DNA from: Diplosphaera chodatii | Lineage: Eukaryota > Chlorophyta > Trebouxiophyceae > Prasiolales > Stichococcaceae | Reading direction: 5' to 3' | Assembly (NCBI GenBank): GCA_032358165.1 | Contig: JAALGY010000020.1 | Coordinates: forward strand, 2,108,001 to 2,172,000 | DNA length: 64,000 nucleotides | In this document: positions 40,801 to 53,631 of the stretch, piece after piece | Numbering within the stretch: position 1 is the first letter of the stretch | Layout of the letters: each line of letters begins with the position of its first letter | Notes under the pieces: model-generated | Told to the model about the DNA's origin: nothing | The model's input: only the letters and a program-made list of their open reading frames with translations | Databases searched by the model: none | Position numbers and translations under genes: made by a program

Positions 40801-43800
40801 AGCCGAACTCACTCTTCAGTACTGCCTTGCAAATAAGATGGTTCAGCACTGGTCGAGATCTCTTGTGCGGGGGTACTCACATCAAGCAGGTCGTCCCTTG
40901 TGGTGTCCACTTTGCGCAGCAGCTTCAGGATGTCGATGTCGAACGCTGTTTTCAGCACTGCTGTGAGGGTGCCGCCCTCGCCCGCCAGATAGTAATTCAC
41001 AAGCGGCATGAATTGGTCGCGCGTCTTTTGACTCTTGATGTTCTCGTTGATGCGCAGCCGCACCTGGTCTTCAAGGTTTTGGCACCTGCATTCGACACAT
41101 ACACTGGCACATACATACACAGTGGCCTCAATCCTGCCTGTGTCACACTTTCTGGTGATATCGCGAGACACAGTGTGATCCTGGGCGTACCCATCGCTGC
41201 CGATCTTCATGACAGCGGCAAACACGACGACCATGATGCCGTACACCACGACCAGCACCAGTATGGCACCAGTTGCGAATGACGCAAGCCATTGGCAGTC
41301 GATCAGCACGGCGATGATGGCGGCCAGCACAAACGCCATGCATAGTGCATAGAAGGACCACATCGCATTCACACGCCTGCATGTGAATGCACAGCACACA
41401 TCTGGGATGACTGGGGAGGAACAGCCTGGAGCTATGTTTGCTAGCGCCGGCCGATGTTGCACACACACCAGTAGTTGACCAAGAAGTGCCATATGCGGCA
41501 TGCAAGCCTTCTGCCACCATGTATGAGGTTTGCGCAATTAAGGAGGAGCAGTGAGGGAACGCACAGCTTATTGTACTTGTCGGCGTAGGGCTTGTACTTC
41601 TTGGTGTACTTGTCCACATTGCCCACGGTGTCCCTCCTGGCTGTCTCCATCTTGTCTCGCACCTGCTCGCACAGCATGGCTCTAAATTGCCCTGCAGTCT
41701 GGATCCTACTCAAACAGTTGCCTCAAAGCTGCAGGCAGCACAGTGATCAGTATGGACAACCGTCCGGCTCACGCTGGCAAGTGCATCGTTTACACGGGAT
41801 TTGATGTCATCCAGACCCTGCGACAGACAAAATATGCAACATCAGACACATGTTTCTGACATTCCCCCGTTGGAGGTGTAGACAACGTTGAGCTTCGAAA
41901 CCTGCGAAGACCATGCCATGGCGAGGTCAAGACATGCCAAGCTGTGAGAAGTCTCAGAAGAGGAAGCAACGTGCTCCTACCGAGGTGATGTTGTCCAGCA
42001 GGTCGGTGATGGACGCCTCGGCGTCTGTCAAAACCTTGGACTTGGGCGTCGGCAGATCAGCGTAAGCGGCGGCGGGCGCATCCAGGGGGTCCAGGTACGG
42101 CGTGAAGTCGGGGATGCTCGAGATGGTGGTGGCGGTGTCGTTGATGCTGCCGGCCAGTGCCTGTTTTCGAAGCATGAATCTAGACGAGAGAGGTCATTTG
42201 TGGGCAGACGGTGCTGACATGTGTGCCTTCAAGCTGCCACATAGGATCGAGGGCAGCGACATGTGAAAGGGGGAGATCGACAAGTGATGCAAGCACTTAC
42301 GACATGCCCAATACATAGTCAGTCAAGACAGGGCACCTGAAGATCAGGCAGGCCGCCAAGTGTTGTGTTGATGGCAGCGGAGTTCGATTCGATCTGGCTG
42401 GCTTCAGCCGGCGGCGAGCCCTGCGTATGGACCACACATACATGTTGTGTATGCAGCTGGCCCGATGCCAAGTACTATCACACAGTTCGTACACTCAAGA
42501 CGTATGTCTCAGCAGCAAACCCTCACATTCTGCACGGGAGCGACGGCAGCAGCTGCGCCACCACACTGCGCCTTCATCGTGCTGTACTGCGCATTCACCG
42601 CCACGGCTCCGGTGCCAGTGGCAATGTAGGCCTGGTACGCCGTCTGGCACTGCCCCACAGGACCTGCAGTATGGCCCTGATCCTTGTCGTCAGGCCAAAA
42701 CGATGATGTGTGTGAGCTGTTGCACTGGGTGACATGGGGTGCAGGAACGACCAGATTGCTAGATCAAGTCACTGGCAGCTGCCTCTTCTGCCGGATGATA
42801 TCAAACACATGACCCAGGGGCAGTGTCTTGATTTGCACCTCACCCGCGGCATTGTCGGTGCCATCCGCAAGATCGTTGAAAAAGTCAATGGTGCTCTGCG
42901 GGTCTGGCAAGTCATCTAGGGTGTCCTGCAGGAATAAGAGGCACGATATCACGTGACCCAATCAAGGTGTGGCAGCAGTATTGAGCTGTTGTTGTTGGGT
43001 CACACAAGGGTTTGGCAGAGCGCCTCTGCCCGCCAAGATCTTTGACAGCACTGATAGGGCGCCTTTGCTGCACAATGCAGTCCAGTGGGAAGAAGTGCAC
43101 CTGGACACCCTGCAGCACAGTGACCGCAGCGTCAGCTTCCGGCGGCACCGCCAGCTGGCTGGCAAAGAAGTCCAGGATGGCTGCCAGCGCAACCGGTGAA
43201 GTAATCGGGTCGCCGATGATAGCATCGTCCAAGCTGGCTCGCGCTGCCACAAGCAGCGTGTAGGAGTCCTGCACATGCCCACAGAACACTTGCACCGGAG
43301 CAATTAGTCTTGCTGCCAGCACCCATGGGGTGGCGTGATCTGCACCACATGCAATGCTGAGGCTGCATTGGGCTGTGTTCGTGTCGACACCCACCGCTAT
43401 GCTCTCAGGCAACGCGACGACAGTCTCATTGATGTGCGCGATGCGGTCCAGCAGCGCCAGCATGCACGGCTTGGCGGCCCTGTAGCCGGTGTCGATGCCC
43501 CGCAACTGTGCTGACAGGTCCGGCATCTGTGTAGTCCGCAGCGCCGTCATCACGTCTCGCAGCCTGCGACGATGCCGAGGTGTGTGTCGTGCCAGCAGCT
43601 CACCAGCAGGAGGTTGCACTCAGCACATGCAGCCTACCCAAGACCAGTGGACATGTATCTGCAGCAGCTGCACATTTTGGTGCATGCTGTCTGGTTTGTA
43701 ATGTCCTGGTTCCCATCTCACAGGTGCAGCTGGGTGGGTGCGCAGTCAGGGTGGACTGCAAGGGGTGGCAACGGCACCCACGTGGTGACGTCCCGGATTG

Positions 43801-46498
43801 TGTTATTCAGCAGCGGGCTGCTCTGCTCGTCCTGGATGACAGTCAGGTTGCCGGCGATCAGGCGGCACTCCGCCGACTTGTCCTCCATCGGCAGCAGCGC
43901 CGCCAGGGACGCTCCCAGCGCCGCGACTGCTGGAGCCGTGGTGCCGGGCGGTGTGGCCGGCAGGGCGGCAGCGGCATCTGTGAAGGCCACCACCTGAAGA
44001 GTAGACCCAACCAACTTTCACTGCCAGCTCATGATGACACATGGAGCATGGGGTGCTGGACCCATCATTGTAGCAGGACTGAAAACGTGCACATTCAGTG
44101 TTCCTGCGCTCGGTCCTCAACAGTGTGCCTGCTGTTGGTAGTCGTCAAGGAATGCGCCAGCGCCGACGATTGTGCTGACTGCTGTCTGCACCCTCGGCAC
44201 CTCTATCTGCGCAGCACCACATGCATCACGCCTTGCCAAAGCTGCGCAGTGGTACACAGCTGCACATGCAGCAGTGCAGACCACATGCTGTGGTAGGTGG
44301 TGTACACGTCCATCAGCCCACCGCCAGATCGTCAACATCATCTGCTACTGCTGACAGCGCGGGCGCCAGACCGCCCGAGAGGCTGCTGCCCAGCGCCACG
44401 ACGTCGGCCTTCAGCTGCGCGGGGTCGGTCAACCCATCCAGCCATGGCGCGAGGCACTGCAGCATGCCACAGAAGCAGTCAGTTCGGAGTGCCCACACAT
44501 GAAGCTTCAACTGCAGTGTCTGCCCTCTGTAGCGGTGCCAGATGCAGCGGGGTTGCCCAGTCGGACCATCCAGACATGCGCAGGCTGGGAAGCACCTGCA
44601 TCTGCTCGAGGATGTCGGTGTTGTTGACGTCCGTGGCGAGGATGACAGCCACCCGGTCCAGCTGCACAGTGATGGTGTCCGCATCCTTCACACCCCCGTC
44701 GACCACATCCAGCAGGCTGCCGACGTAGTTCTGTTTGAGAAGCAGAAGGCGATGATTGCCATGTGCGCAGAAGCCATGCTTGAATAAAAACTTGAGCATG
44801 TATAATCACACTGTGTGGAAGCACAGAGCGCCTGGGTGCAAGTTGGACGTGAGTGGCTTCTCACCCGGACTTGGGTGACGACGCCAAAGGCGCCATTCAC
44901 GATGCCCGGGTCCGTGGTGGACATGCCCCAGGCGCACACCGCCAGCGCTGTCGCGCCAAATAGGCACACCAGCACCTTGGTGGTGCGCATCCCCCGCCCC
45001 CGCAGCATCCGCACTGGATCCTGCACATGCCCTCGCTGCAGGCGCTGTCAGAATGAACAGCATACACGACAGCATACACAACGATGCTGATGTCGCCGCA
45101 CAGAATCGAGACGTCATAAAGGGTTGCGGACATGGTGCAGTGTGTCCAACATGGCCCCAGGCTGACTGGGGCTGCGCACCGGACTGACGCGCACGCAGCA
45201 CCAGTGGCAGCAGCACTGGCAGCAGCACCGCAGCACCCGCCTGCAAGCATTGTCATTGCGTTTGGCACTGCCCGTGGCAAGTATGTGTTTGGATGCACAT
45301 CTATGTCAGCAGATGCTTTCATGAAACGAGTCCTGCTTGGATGGTGGCCATCGCTCACCATATGATCCAGGACGCCAACAGCACCAGCACCACCACCAGC
45401 ACAGCGGCAAACCCGTACAGGCGTGGCACCACCTGCAGTCCATCAAGCAGATATCCGTCGGGTATCCTGGGCAACACTGTGCCGAGCCCTTCAACTCGTT
45501 GCCCAGAAAGTGTGCCAATATCATGCAACGAGCAGTACCTGCTCCTTGTAGTACGCCACTTCCTCTGGGCGGAACTTGGCATTGGGCGTGGCCTTGACAA
45601 TGACGCTCAGGCCCTGCGGGGAACATGCTGAAAATTGTTGAAAGTTCAACCATACGGGCTGAGCCTGTTGCTACATCAACCTTCCCATGTAGAGGCCGGC
45701 GCGGGGGGCCTGTGACCCCGCCGATGCACCGTAGCCACCGCGAAGATCTAGCTGACATGATCGCGCGGGTATGACAAGTTCGTGCTCGTGAAGATTTAGT
45801 GTCACCAGCCGTGGGCAGAGTATGCTTGACACGTCCAGTTGCATGCATCGGTGCTCGCTGCGCCTGCCATTTTTGGTTCACAGGCATGAACAGCAGGCAT
45901 TCCGAAAGCAACACGAGACTCTGATCCTCAGTTTCACCGAAAGCTGTCAGCCTTCGTGCCAACGTTTATATGCTCAGCGCGTCTGCATGCTCAATCTGTA
46001 AGCGGTGATGCCTGCATGATGTGCTGCGGCTCGCTCGTGCTCAAAGTGTCTCAGACACCCCTCAGAGCATGCTATGATCTGTCATAATGTTTCGTATGCA
46101 AGTTTTGCCCCTATTGCAGGTCCTTTTGCGGCCTGCACCCGCAGTTGCCCACCCCGAAAACCCTGGTTGGTGTTGCAGCTTGGGTGTTTCACTCCGCAGC
46201 ATCAAGCCGACGGAGGCAGACAGCTCCACTTGTTCAGCAAATATACTGAAAAGCACACCCGCCATGGTGCGCTGCTGCAGTTCTGGCTCACGGGCCCGCC
46301 GAGCGCCTCGACTTCGAACGCCGCTAGCTGCCGGCCGCGGCGCGCCACAGCCGGCGATGCATCCGTCAGATCAAATGAATACCCTTTTGAAGCATCAGCG
46401 ACCAGATTTGAGCACAACGCTGCCAAGATCACGATCGATGACGACCATCGATAACGCCTGCTGTCAGGCTGCACAAAGAGACGAGTTGAAGGCGCCAT
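37821..46498 (-). CDS. prominin-like pentaspan membrane protein
   Basis: A long gene with about 25 exons. ATG 46498 leads to a signal sequence (SSSIVILAALCSNLVADA). TM1 is at ~45435-45362 (FAAVLVVVLVLLASWI), followed at once by a cysteine cluster (CCCQCCCHWCC, ~45180-45254). TM2 is at ~44920-45000 (VLVCLFGATALAVCAWGM). A large extracellular part (44800-41650) is rich in LxxxL helices and NxT sites. TM3 and TM4 are adjacent (~41360-41190, ALCMAFVLAAIIAVLI and ILVLVVVYGIMVVVFA). A second extracellular part follows (41100-40500), then TM5 (~40300-40195, FAVWLTAMFAIVLGLVL). This order, with the Cys cluster after TM1, is prominin topology, known for membrane protrusions. A Gly/Ser/Pro-rich cytoplasmic tail appears to continue through 37821. 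At 39911 the sequence AAGTGAGC can be read as stop or as donor, so the protein may end there instead. The splice between the signal exon and ~45612 is unresolved. Confidence 0.65.
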
Positions 46499-47170
46499 AA
46501 GATCGCGGCGTCTGCCGGCCCAATGTGTGCAGCTGGATGCAGCATCTGAGAGGCTACTGCAGTATTGTGCACCGCACTGTGCTTTCGCGTGAATGGCGGG
46601 TGTCAACACATTCCAGCGACATTCCAAATCTCTGATCAGCAACACCAATCGATTAGTCAGACGGTCACCTTCAGCAGGTCGTCAGATCGCCATTGCTCAG
46701 TCTTGCGCCCCTCGCAAACTAGTGAATCAAGTACAAGTGGCTGGCCACTGTTTGCCGCCGCCCTGCATCCTTCACAAAGTTACTCACTGAACTTCTGCCC
46801 CCCATCCCCAGCTACATGAGCCGCAAAACCTGAGAGAGCTACGCTGATAGGACTGTTGTTCGGGCAACAACTTCCCACATATTTGTAGGGCGCAGGAAAC
46901 TGTGCGTGTCAGCCTCAGGTCCAAGCGCTGATTGTAGGACTGTCTGCTAGGGCAGAGCGGAGCGCCTGACCACTCAGCATTTTCAGCAAACAATAAGCAA
47001 ATGATCACGCGGACTGGATGAGGCGCAGCAGGCAGAGAGGAGCACGAACCAAACATGCAGCGCCAGGCATGTTTCACATCACGTGCCTTGACGCGGCGCA
47101 CTCCATGTGCCATGATGTGCCTTCTGTGCTAGACCTGCTGTAACCTGACACAATACCTCTGGAAGCGTGA
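46499..47170. other. divergent promoter region
   Basis: Lies between the start of the prominin-like gene and the first supported exon of the D-amino-acid oxidase. The missing first exon or start codon of the oxidase is probably here, but I could not place it. Confidence 0.4.
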
Positions 47171-50100
47171 GTGGACTTGCAGGCACCAGCGGAGCTCCAG
47201 TGGAGAGGCTGCGGCCGATGGGCGATCAATTCTGGTCATGGCGGCGCATGGCGCCAAACACCCCTTAGGCACAGGCGCTGCCTGCGCAGAGGGGTACCCT
47301 TCGGCGTGCGTGCCCTAGTTGCGGCCAGTGAGAAGCCGCGCAACAGCACCACGGCAGCAGCGCCAACGGCCAAGGGCCTGCAGCGGCCGCGCATCACGGT
47401 GCTGGGCGGCGGGGTGATTGGACTGTCAGCCGCAACGGTGTGATGCTAGTGTGTCCGGAAATTCTTGGCGCCCCTCTGATTTTGGAAGAAAACTTATGCT
47501 CAGTTCACTGCAGACTGTTTCATCGGCCGCAGGTCCTTGCCGAGGCCTTCCCACGTGGCTGCGTGACCGTTGCCGCTGAATGCTTCACCGAGAACACCAC
47601 CAGTTCTGGTGCAGCTGGACTTTGGAAGCCCTTCGCCTTAGGTGAGGCTGGAATGCGTTCATGCGGGAACTCTGTGGGAACTCTGCCAAACAAACTAACA
47701 TGGGGGTCCAGGATGTGAGCCAAGCAAGCAATGGGGCCAGCGCAGTGGTGCCTGCGCAAGGCGTCCAGCCTGCGAGGCATCACGGCTGTGCAGCGGGTGC
47801 AGGCTGCTCAGGAGTGTACTGATGGCACAGCAACACTCTTTTGCTCCCTCAAGCCGATAAACGACACTGACAGGATTGTCGCTGCCTGGCTGCAGGCGCG
47901 CACCGAGACCCGGAGCTGATCAGCAGGTGGGGCGGCGCCACCTTCCAGCACTTCAGCCGGCTGCACGCTTCCGCGGACGCGGTGCCCGCCGGCTGCTGCG
48001 CCACCACCGGCTACACCCTGTGGACCGACCCGGAACATGAGGACCCGGTGCGTCCGCACCACGCATCAGCTTGACCTGACGGTCGTGCGCTCATGAGTTG
48101 TGCACGTCATGCTGCAGATCTAGTTGTTCACAGGGGACATCAACATGTCATTACACACTGTCTTTTTGTCAGCTGATAAGATTGCTCATGATTGACCTGC
48201 CTGAGCTCTGGCAACTCGAGCGCTCTGCTGCTGCTGCGTGCATTGCCACTGCTGCCGCCGCCTGGCAGTCGGGCATGGCAGAGTGAATCTTGGGGGTCGT
48301 CCTGCCAGTCGGATCTGCCAGATGACCCTGCACGGAGTCAGCGGCCAACCAGGATGAAATCAGCAACTTGCCTGAAGGCACCTTGTCACCGGCCAGTCGC
48401 CGCAAGTGACCTCGCAGCGCACTGCGTTGCAGGAGCCGGCCTGGCGGGATGTGGTGCCACATTTCCATCGGCTGTCAGCAGCAGAGCTGGCGGCATTCGC
48501 GCAGCCGTACGCAGGTGCCATTTCCTTTCAGGATCGCGGGGTTATGCCGTCATGCCGTCGCCAGCTCCCAAAGTCCTGCTGCGCTCCGACCTTGCATGGC
48601 AGCCGCAACTGCGCAGCTGCTCTGCTGGTAAGTGATCTTGAAGGGGCACGGTGCGAGGTGGTCAGCTAATTTGAGTGCGGGCTCTGTGAACCTGCAGGCG
48701 GGTGGGCCTTTTCCACCATGATCTGCGAGGGCGGGCGCTACCTGCCCTGGCTCACAGCGCGCTTCCAGCGGGTGAGTCATGACGTGCACGTGCACGCCTG
48801 GCATTCTGCTTGACCAGCTGCATCGCGGTCGTCAGACATGACGCCTGCAACAGCAGCTGCCGCAGCAACAGTGCTATGCACCGCGATCCAGCTCCTGTCA
48901 CTCTGCATGGGGTTGTAACCAGTGACGATACAGCAAGTCGATTCAAGACGGATACACAAGCGTTTGCTGGCCCGCTTGCAGGCTGGTGGCAGGCTGGCGG
49001 TCGTCAAGATCGGCAGTCGAAAGGATCTGGATGCAGCACTGTTCAGTGGAGAGGAGATGTGGAGGCGGAAGCGCCTGGACTGCAATGTGCTGGTCAACTG
49101 TACCGGCCTGGACGGCGCCAGGGACATCTTCGGGGATGACAGCGTGTACCCCATCCGTGGGCAGGTGCATTGGCGGCGCTGCCGAGAGTGATCATGCAGT
49201 TTGGTGTGATTGGAGGGTGCAAATAGCCCTGCGCAAGCACCCCACAATGATTTCATAGGCTGCTGTTGCCAAGGGTAGAGTGGCGTCAACATTCAGTGAC
49301 ACACGGCGGCACTCCTCAATGAGAGGCAACCACAACAGCCTGCTGGCTGTGCAGGTGGTGCGTGTGGTGGCGCCGTGGATCAAGAACTACTACAACATCG
49401 ACGGCGGCAACTATGTCATCCCTAACATCGGTGAGGCGTGCACAGGACTCTTATCTGCTGTGCACTGCTAGGCCACATGTGTCATCAACGGTTGCACGAG
49501 TACATGAGGGGGCCAGGTGCACCCAACAATTTTCCAGGGCTTCGCCCGTCATGGCCCCATCATCTTGGCTGTTGACCACAGCGTATATCTGACCGCAGAC
49601 ACGGTGGTGTTGGGCGACAGCAGCCAGTACACGGGCCGGCCCTTGGACTGTGGGCTTGTCGTGTATGACGGTATTGCCCAACATGCATTTGCGCCATGCG
49701 CAGACACGGTGGTGCTGGGGGGGACCAGCCAGTACACGTCCGGCGACGGGGAGCCGGATGCGGCGGACCGGCAGGCCATCCTGAACAACGTGTGCGCGCA
49801 CCTGCCCAGCCTCCGCGGGTGCGCCGACACCCCCTGGTGCCTGAAAACTCATGCTGTGCTGCAGCAACGCTCACACTTTGCACGCACACGCAGATGTGTG
49901 TACAGCGCAGACTGTTTGTTTGCAGATCTGCCAGTCTGCTGCTGCATTTGTGGCATCCCCCATGCGAGCCACCATCGGCATGCTGCTGTCCTTCGCATGT
50001 AAGCAGGAGCCACCTGCTAGAATACAGCAACGAGTGTCTTCAAAGCTTGTACGCGCAGCGGGTATGCAATAACATCTGACACTGCGCCCCTACAGCGCGG

Positions 50101-50605
50101 AAATCGTGTCGGAGTGGGTGGGCTACCGACCAGGCCGCCCCTCCGTCCGCCTTGAGCTGGTGGAAGAACAGGTGCCGCTGTTATTCCTTCTGAGCAATAC
50201 CTCTGAAAGCTATCATCAGAATGACCAGGTGTCAGTTAGAGGCTGGGACCCTGAGTTTCGAGTATGGGACTCGGCAGCACAGCGCAGCGCTGACCCTGTT
50301 GGGCAGCAGCAATCATATATCCAGTGCCAGCAGCTTAGTGTGACAGCCATGGCGGCAATGCAACGGGGCAGCTGGTGCACCAACTGCAAGCACAATTCCA
50401 CGCCCAGGAAGATACACGATGAGATGTGCACGTCATGGTTTGCAAAACGTTCTGCTGTCCTGTGATACAGTTCGAGAAGGGCGCCGGCGGCGAGGCGTGT
50501 GTGCCGGTGGTGCACAACTACGGCCACGGCGGCGCTGGCATCACACTCTCGTGGGGCTGCGCGTTAGAGACGCTAAGGCTGGTGCAGCAGGCCCTGGGGT
50601 ATTAA
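47171..50605 (+). CDS. D-amino-acid oxidase (FAD)
   Basis: A flavoenzyme that oxidises D-amino acids to 2-oxo acids with release of ammonia and H2O2, usually peroxisomal. Exons: to 47437, 47533-47641, 47895-48047, 48433-48514, 48698-48771, ~48981-49163, 49355-49431, ~49702-49820, ~50096-50170, ~50470-50605. Motifs: the FAD-binding [77 protein letters not shown] (substrate-binding Arg) and the family signature [19 protein letters not shown]. No in-frame ATG is present in the first exon after 47171, so the true start lies in an unplaced upstream exon. The N-terminal region before the FAD motif is long and basic, possibly a transit sequence. The protein ends in LVQQALGY, without an obvious SKL-type peroxisome signal. 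A partly duplicated exon lies at 49594-49738. Confidence 0.88.
49594..49738 (+). repeat. duplicated acceptor plus exon start in the D-amino-acid oxidase gene
   Basis: Two 40-base segments, 49594-49633 and 49699-49738, both begin CGCAGACACGGTGGTG and end CAGCCAGTACACG. I count 35 of 40 positions identical. Each has an AG acceptor and encodes DTVVLG..SQYT. Only the second continues into the family sequence ([18 protein letters not shown]). Confidence 0.8.
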
Positions 50606-51300
50606 TGGCGCACGAACAGTTGCATATTTGGGCGTTGGTCGCGGCAACATTGCCAAGTTGACGCTTTGGAGCAGAAACCCAGATGTGCCATCAGTGGTGT
50701 TGTTTGCTGGTATAAGCGTCATGGACGGTCTTGCTGTTCTCAAGTCTACATGCCGTGGTCATGATGCACTGGTGTGACTGCTGGGTCTGGTGGGCCAATT
50801 GCAATGCATGCCAGGCTTGCTACAGGGCCGTGCCACTCCTGAAAGCCCCAGCCTGGCAGGGCTCAGAGCTCCTGCTCAGTGACAGTTCTGCTGCATCAGG
50901 TGTTGCAGCTGAAGTTTCAGCTCTCAACTCATCTGCGTAAGGCGCGTCCGCGTGCCAGCCTCTGCGACGGATCTCTGGTCTGGCCACTTACACCCACTGC
51001 TGCAGTGGCTTCAGCTGTAGATTTCTGCATTCAGGACAAATTCCCACTCGAGGCACGCAAAACACGACTCGCGCGCAGGCTTGAGCTATTGACCTGCGCA
51101 CATTACCTGCTGAAGACGCAAATTGCTTGACCAGTCAATGCCCGCGGAGACGCAGGACACTGGCGCACAGGCAGTGCGTGGTCCCTGAAGGCAGGGGCGG
51201 CACGGCTTCCGGCGCAAGCAAACAGCAGGAGGAATTTGAGACACGCCAGGTGGTCGCTTTCGGGTTGTGACGGCTGCGTCTGGCCGCCCGTGCGCCATCG
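50606..51300. other. intergenic, D-amino-acid oxidase to ENY2
   Basis: Both flanking genes are on the plus strand. The region should hold the oxidase 3' end and the ENY2 promoter. No other gene seen. Confidence 0.5.
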
Positions 51301-51917
51301 ATGTCAGGGCGGTCTGGCACCAGCCCGCCGGGAGCGCCCGCTCGGGAGCCCGCCCTGGAGGATGGCGTCGCGCAGCAGGCGAGCACGCAACCTCGCAGGA
51401 ATTCTCTAAACAGCCTGCCTCAGCACGGCCACCTGCACGCTTGTCAGCTGCGCTGCCTTGGGCATATGCAAAAGCTCACATATGCTCCCGTCGCTCTGAT
51501 GGATGCTGTGTTCATCGCCCTCGCAGCTGGCGGCCAGCGGCGAGCGGGACCGGCTCAAGGCCCTGCTGCGGGAGCGGCTGATGGAGTGCGGCTGGAAGGA
51601 GGATGTCACTCGCCACGCTCGAGGTATGGGATGCAGCACGCAGCATCCGCTCCTTGCGCATGCTAGGAAACCTTGATAACAACACGGCAATCTATGTGAA
51701 AGGCATCGGTACATGTTGTCTGTCCTGGGCGAGTACCACGGTGTCAGGTCAGAGGCTGTGTTCTGTGTGCTGTGCAGAGTTTGTCGCGAGCCAGAAGGGG
51801 CGGAAGGTGACAGCGGATGACATTGTGGCGGCTGTGCGACCGCGCGGGCGGCAGCGCGTGCCGGATCACGTCAAGGCAGAGCTGCTGACCGAGCTGCGAT
51901 CGTCAGTGCTGGGTTGA
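51301..51917 (+). CDS. ENY2: ENY2/Sus1 transcription and mRNA-export factor
   Basis: A small helical subunit shared by the SAGA deubiquitinase module and the TREX-2 mRNA-export complex. Exons 51301-51378, 51527-51623 and 51778-51917 total 315 bases, giving 104 residues, the usual size for the family plus a short N-terminal lead. Matches in order are SGERDRLKALLRERLMECGW, KEDVTRHAR, then EFVASQKGRKVTADDIVAAV, PRGRQRVPDHVKAELLTEL. The lead (MSGRSGTSPPGAPAREPA) is disordered and specific to this protein. The first intron starts with GC (CAG/GCGAGC) and ends with CGCAG. The frame is kept exactly across it, and no GT donor nearby does the same. The second intron is ordinary GT-AG. Confidence 0.88.
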
Positions 51918-52083
51918 GGGGTGCCTGAGATCAGCGTAGCTGTTGGCGCCCGTGTAGAGGCAGCACCAAACACCAACTATCATTTGGTGAATGAGCAGTG
52001 TTCAGACCACGAAGGCCAGTAACTGCAGCGTACCATTACAAACCACCTACGAACTCGACGCAAAAGCAGTGCGGCACTTTGCA

Positions 52084-53631
52084 TCACGTTTCGACAACCT
52101 TGTGTGCAGCCTTGCGCCGCTCGTTGATCTTCTGCCGCCGCTTGCCCCAGTCCGTCTGCACCCTCTCCCATGCCAACTTGTCCACCTCCCCTGCCTTCTC
52201 GTCTGCCAGCCTGCGCACCAGACATGACTAACTCCACATGCTGCTTGCGCACTCCGCTCACGCTGAAGTGACCCTGCAAAGAGAAAGTTCATTGTCTGCA
52301 GTATATCCTGTGTGACATTGCATAGCAACCCCCACCTCTTCTCTAATTGCTTGTAGGTATCCGCAGTGAGCAGGCCAATGCCACGCATCCACTGTATGAA
52401 GCGGTGGTCGGAACCCTCAGCCGCAAGCGCTGCCCTGTAAGCCTGCAGAGGTCACCACATTAGTGAAGTCGGGAGATGCTTGGCGTGCTCACGGACGATG
52501 CAGCAGTTCGCATGTGTGCACTCACGCCAGCAAGCCTGTCGACGGGCAGCCAGAGCTGGCTTCTTGTGCAGTAAGGATCGATGTCGCATATCAGCTGCCG
52601 CCACACATGTCAACTTCCTGGCCAAGCCGGATGTCGAGGCAAATAACTTTCAGCACGTTCGCACCCTGCGGAGGATGTCCAGCTCCAGGAAGGTGGAGGT
52701 TAGGTCCGGCTCCCGGGGCGGCTTTTCCTGCGGATCCACTTGCGGCAGTGTCCCCTCACTGGACCTGCACGATGGCATGCGCGAGCGCCCGTTGGACATC
52801 TGCTGCTGTGGTGGCGCTGCTTGACGACGCTGTTGAACTGCTGGAGTGCTGAGATGTTGTCTGCTGAATGCTCATAGATGCAAGCCTCTGGGCTGTCTGG
52901 ATATCGACAGGTGGGTGAACACGCTGGCCAGCGGGTGCTGAGCTCACTGGCGGAGGAACTCCTGGTACTGCTGCAGCCGCAGGAGCCCCACGTCCTTCGC
53001 CCACTTGAGGAACTTGGACTCGTCCTCCCGGTACATCACCGCGATGCTGAGCAGCTGTAAGTGCAGCAATGCACCTGAGGTTCATATGTCGGGCACACAG
53101 ATTTATGCACAGCATGTGGACGCACTCTGCCATGGGGCTCTCCCATCTACTTAGCTTTACAAGGACTTTACACGAGGTGCAGTGCAGAGCACGCCGGACA
53201 TGCCAGTTCCCTGAGTGTGTTGAGGCTGACTCACATGCCGCAGCAGGTCCGGCTCCAGTGTCACCCGTGCGGAGCCGCCGATTGCGTTGAGCTGCCGCTG
53301 CACCTCGCCGGCACTGAGTCGCCGCCTGTTGCCGCCGCCGCCGCCGCTGCCGCCAGCTAGTATGCGCCCGAGCTGGCTGCCAGCGATCGCCTGACATGTT
53401 GTAAGCACCGTTCCGCTGAGTGTCCGCTTCGCTCATCCATGCTGGTAGCAACTTCGGTGTCCCGGCCATGAGGCCGATGCGTCACAGCAGGATTTTTAAC
53501 AGTGCGCATGCAGCAGCGTGCAGCCACACCTTTTGGAAGGACACCGAGACGAGCGCAACGACCGTCAGTGCGACCAGCAGCAAAAGCATCGGCGACGCGC
53601 GACCGCGCCTGACTGAGCGGTTCGGTCGCAT
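52084..53631 (-). CDS. signal-anchored protein of unknown function
   Basis: ATG 53631 begins MRPNRSVRRGRASPMLLLLV and continues into a hydrophobic segment (ALTVVALVSVSF): a basic N-terminus then one membrane span, so a type II anchor or signal peptide. Downstream minus-strand exons carry a Gly-rich stretch (GRILAGGSGGGGG, ~53300-53390), ESKFLKWAKDVGLLRLQQY (~52945-53055), a Ser/Thr-rich linker (~52760-52880), a segment with FLELDILRRVRT (~52665-52740) and DHRFIQWMRGIGLLTADTY (~52340-52440). A charged C-terminus (INERRKAAHKVVET) ends at the stop 52084. The two FxxWxxxxGLL segments resemble each other. I do not recognise the family. The splice joint near 52215 is unresolved. Confidence 0.6.
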
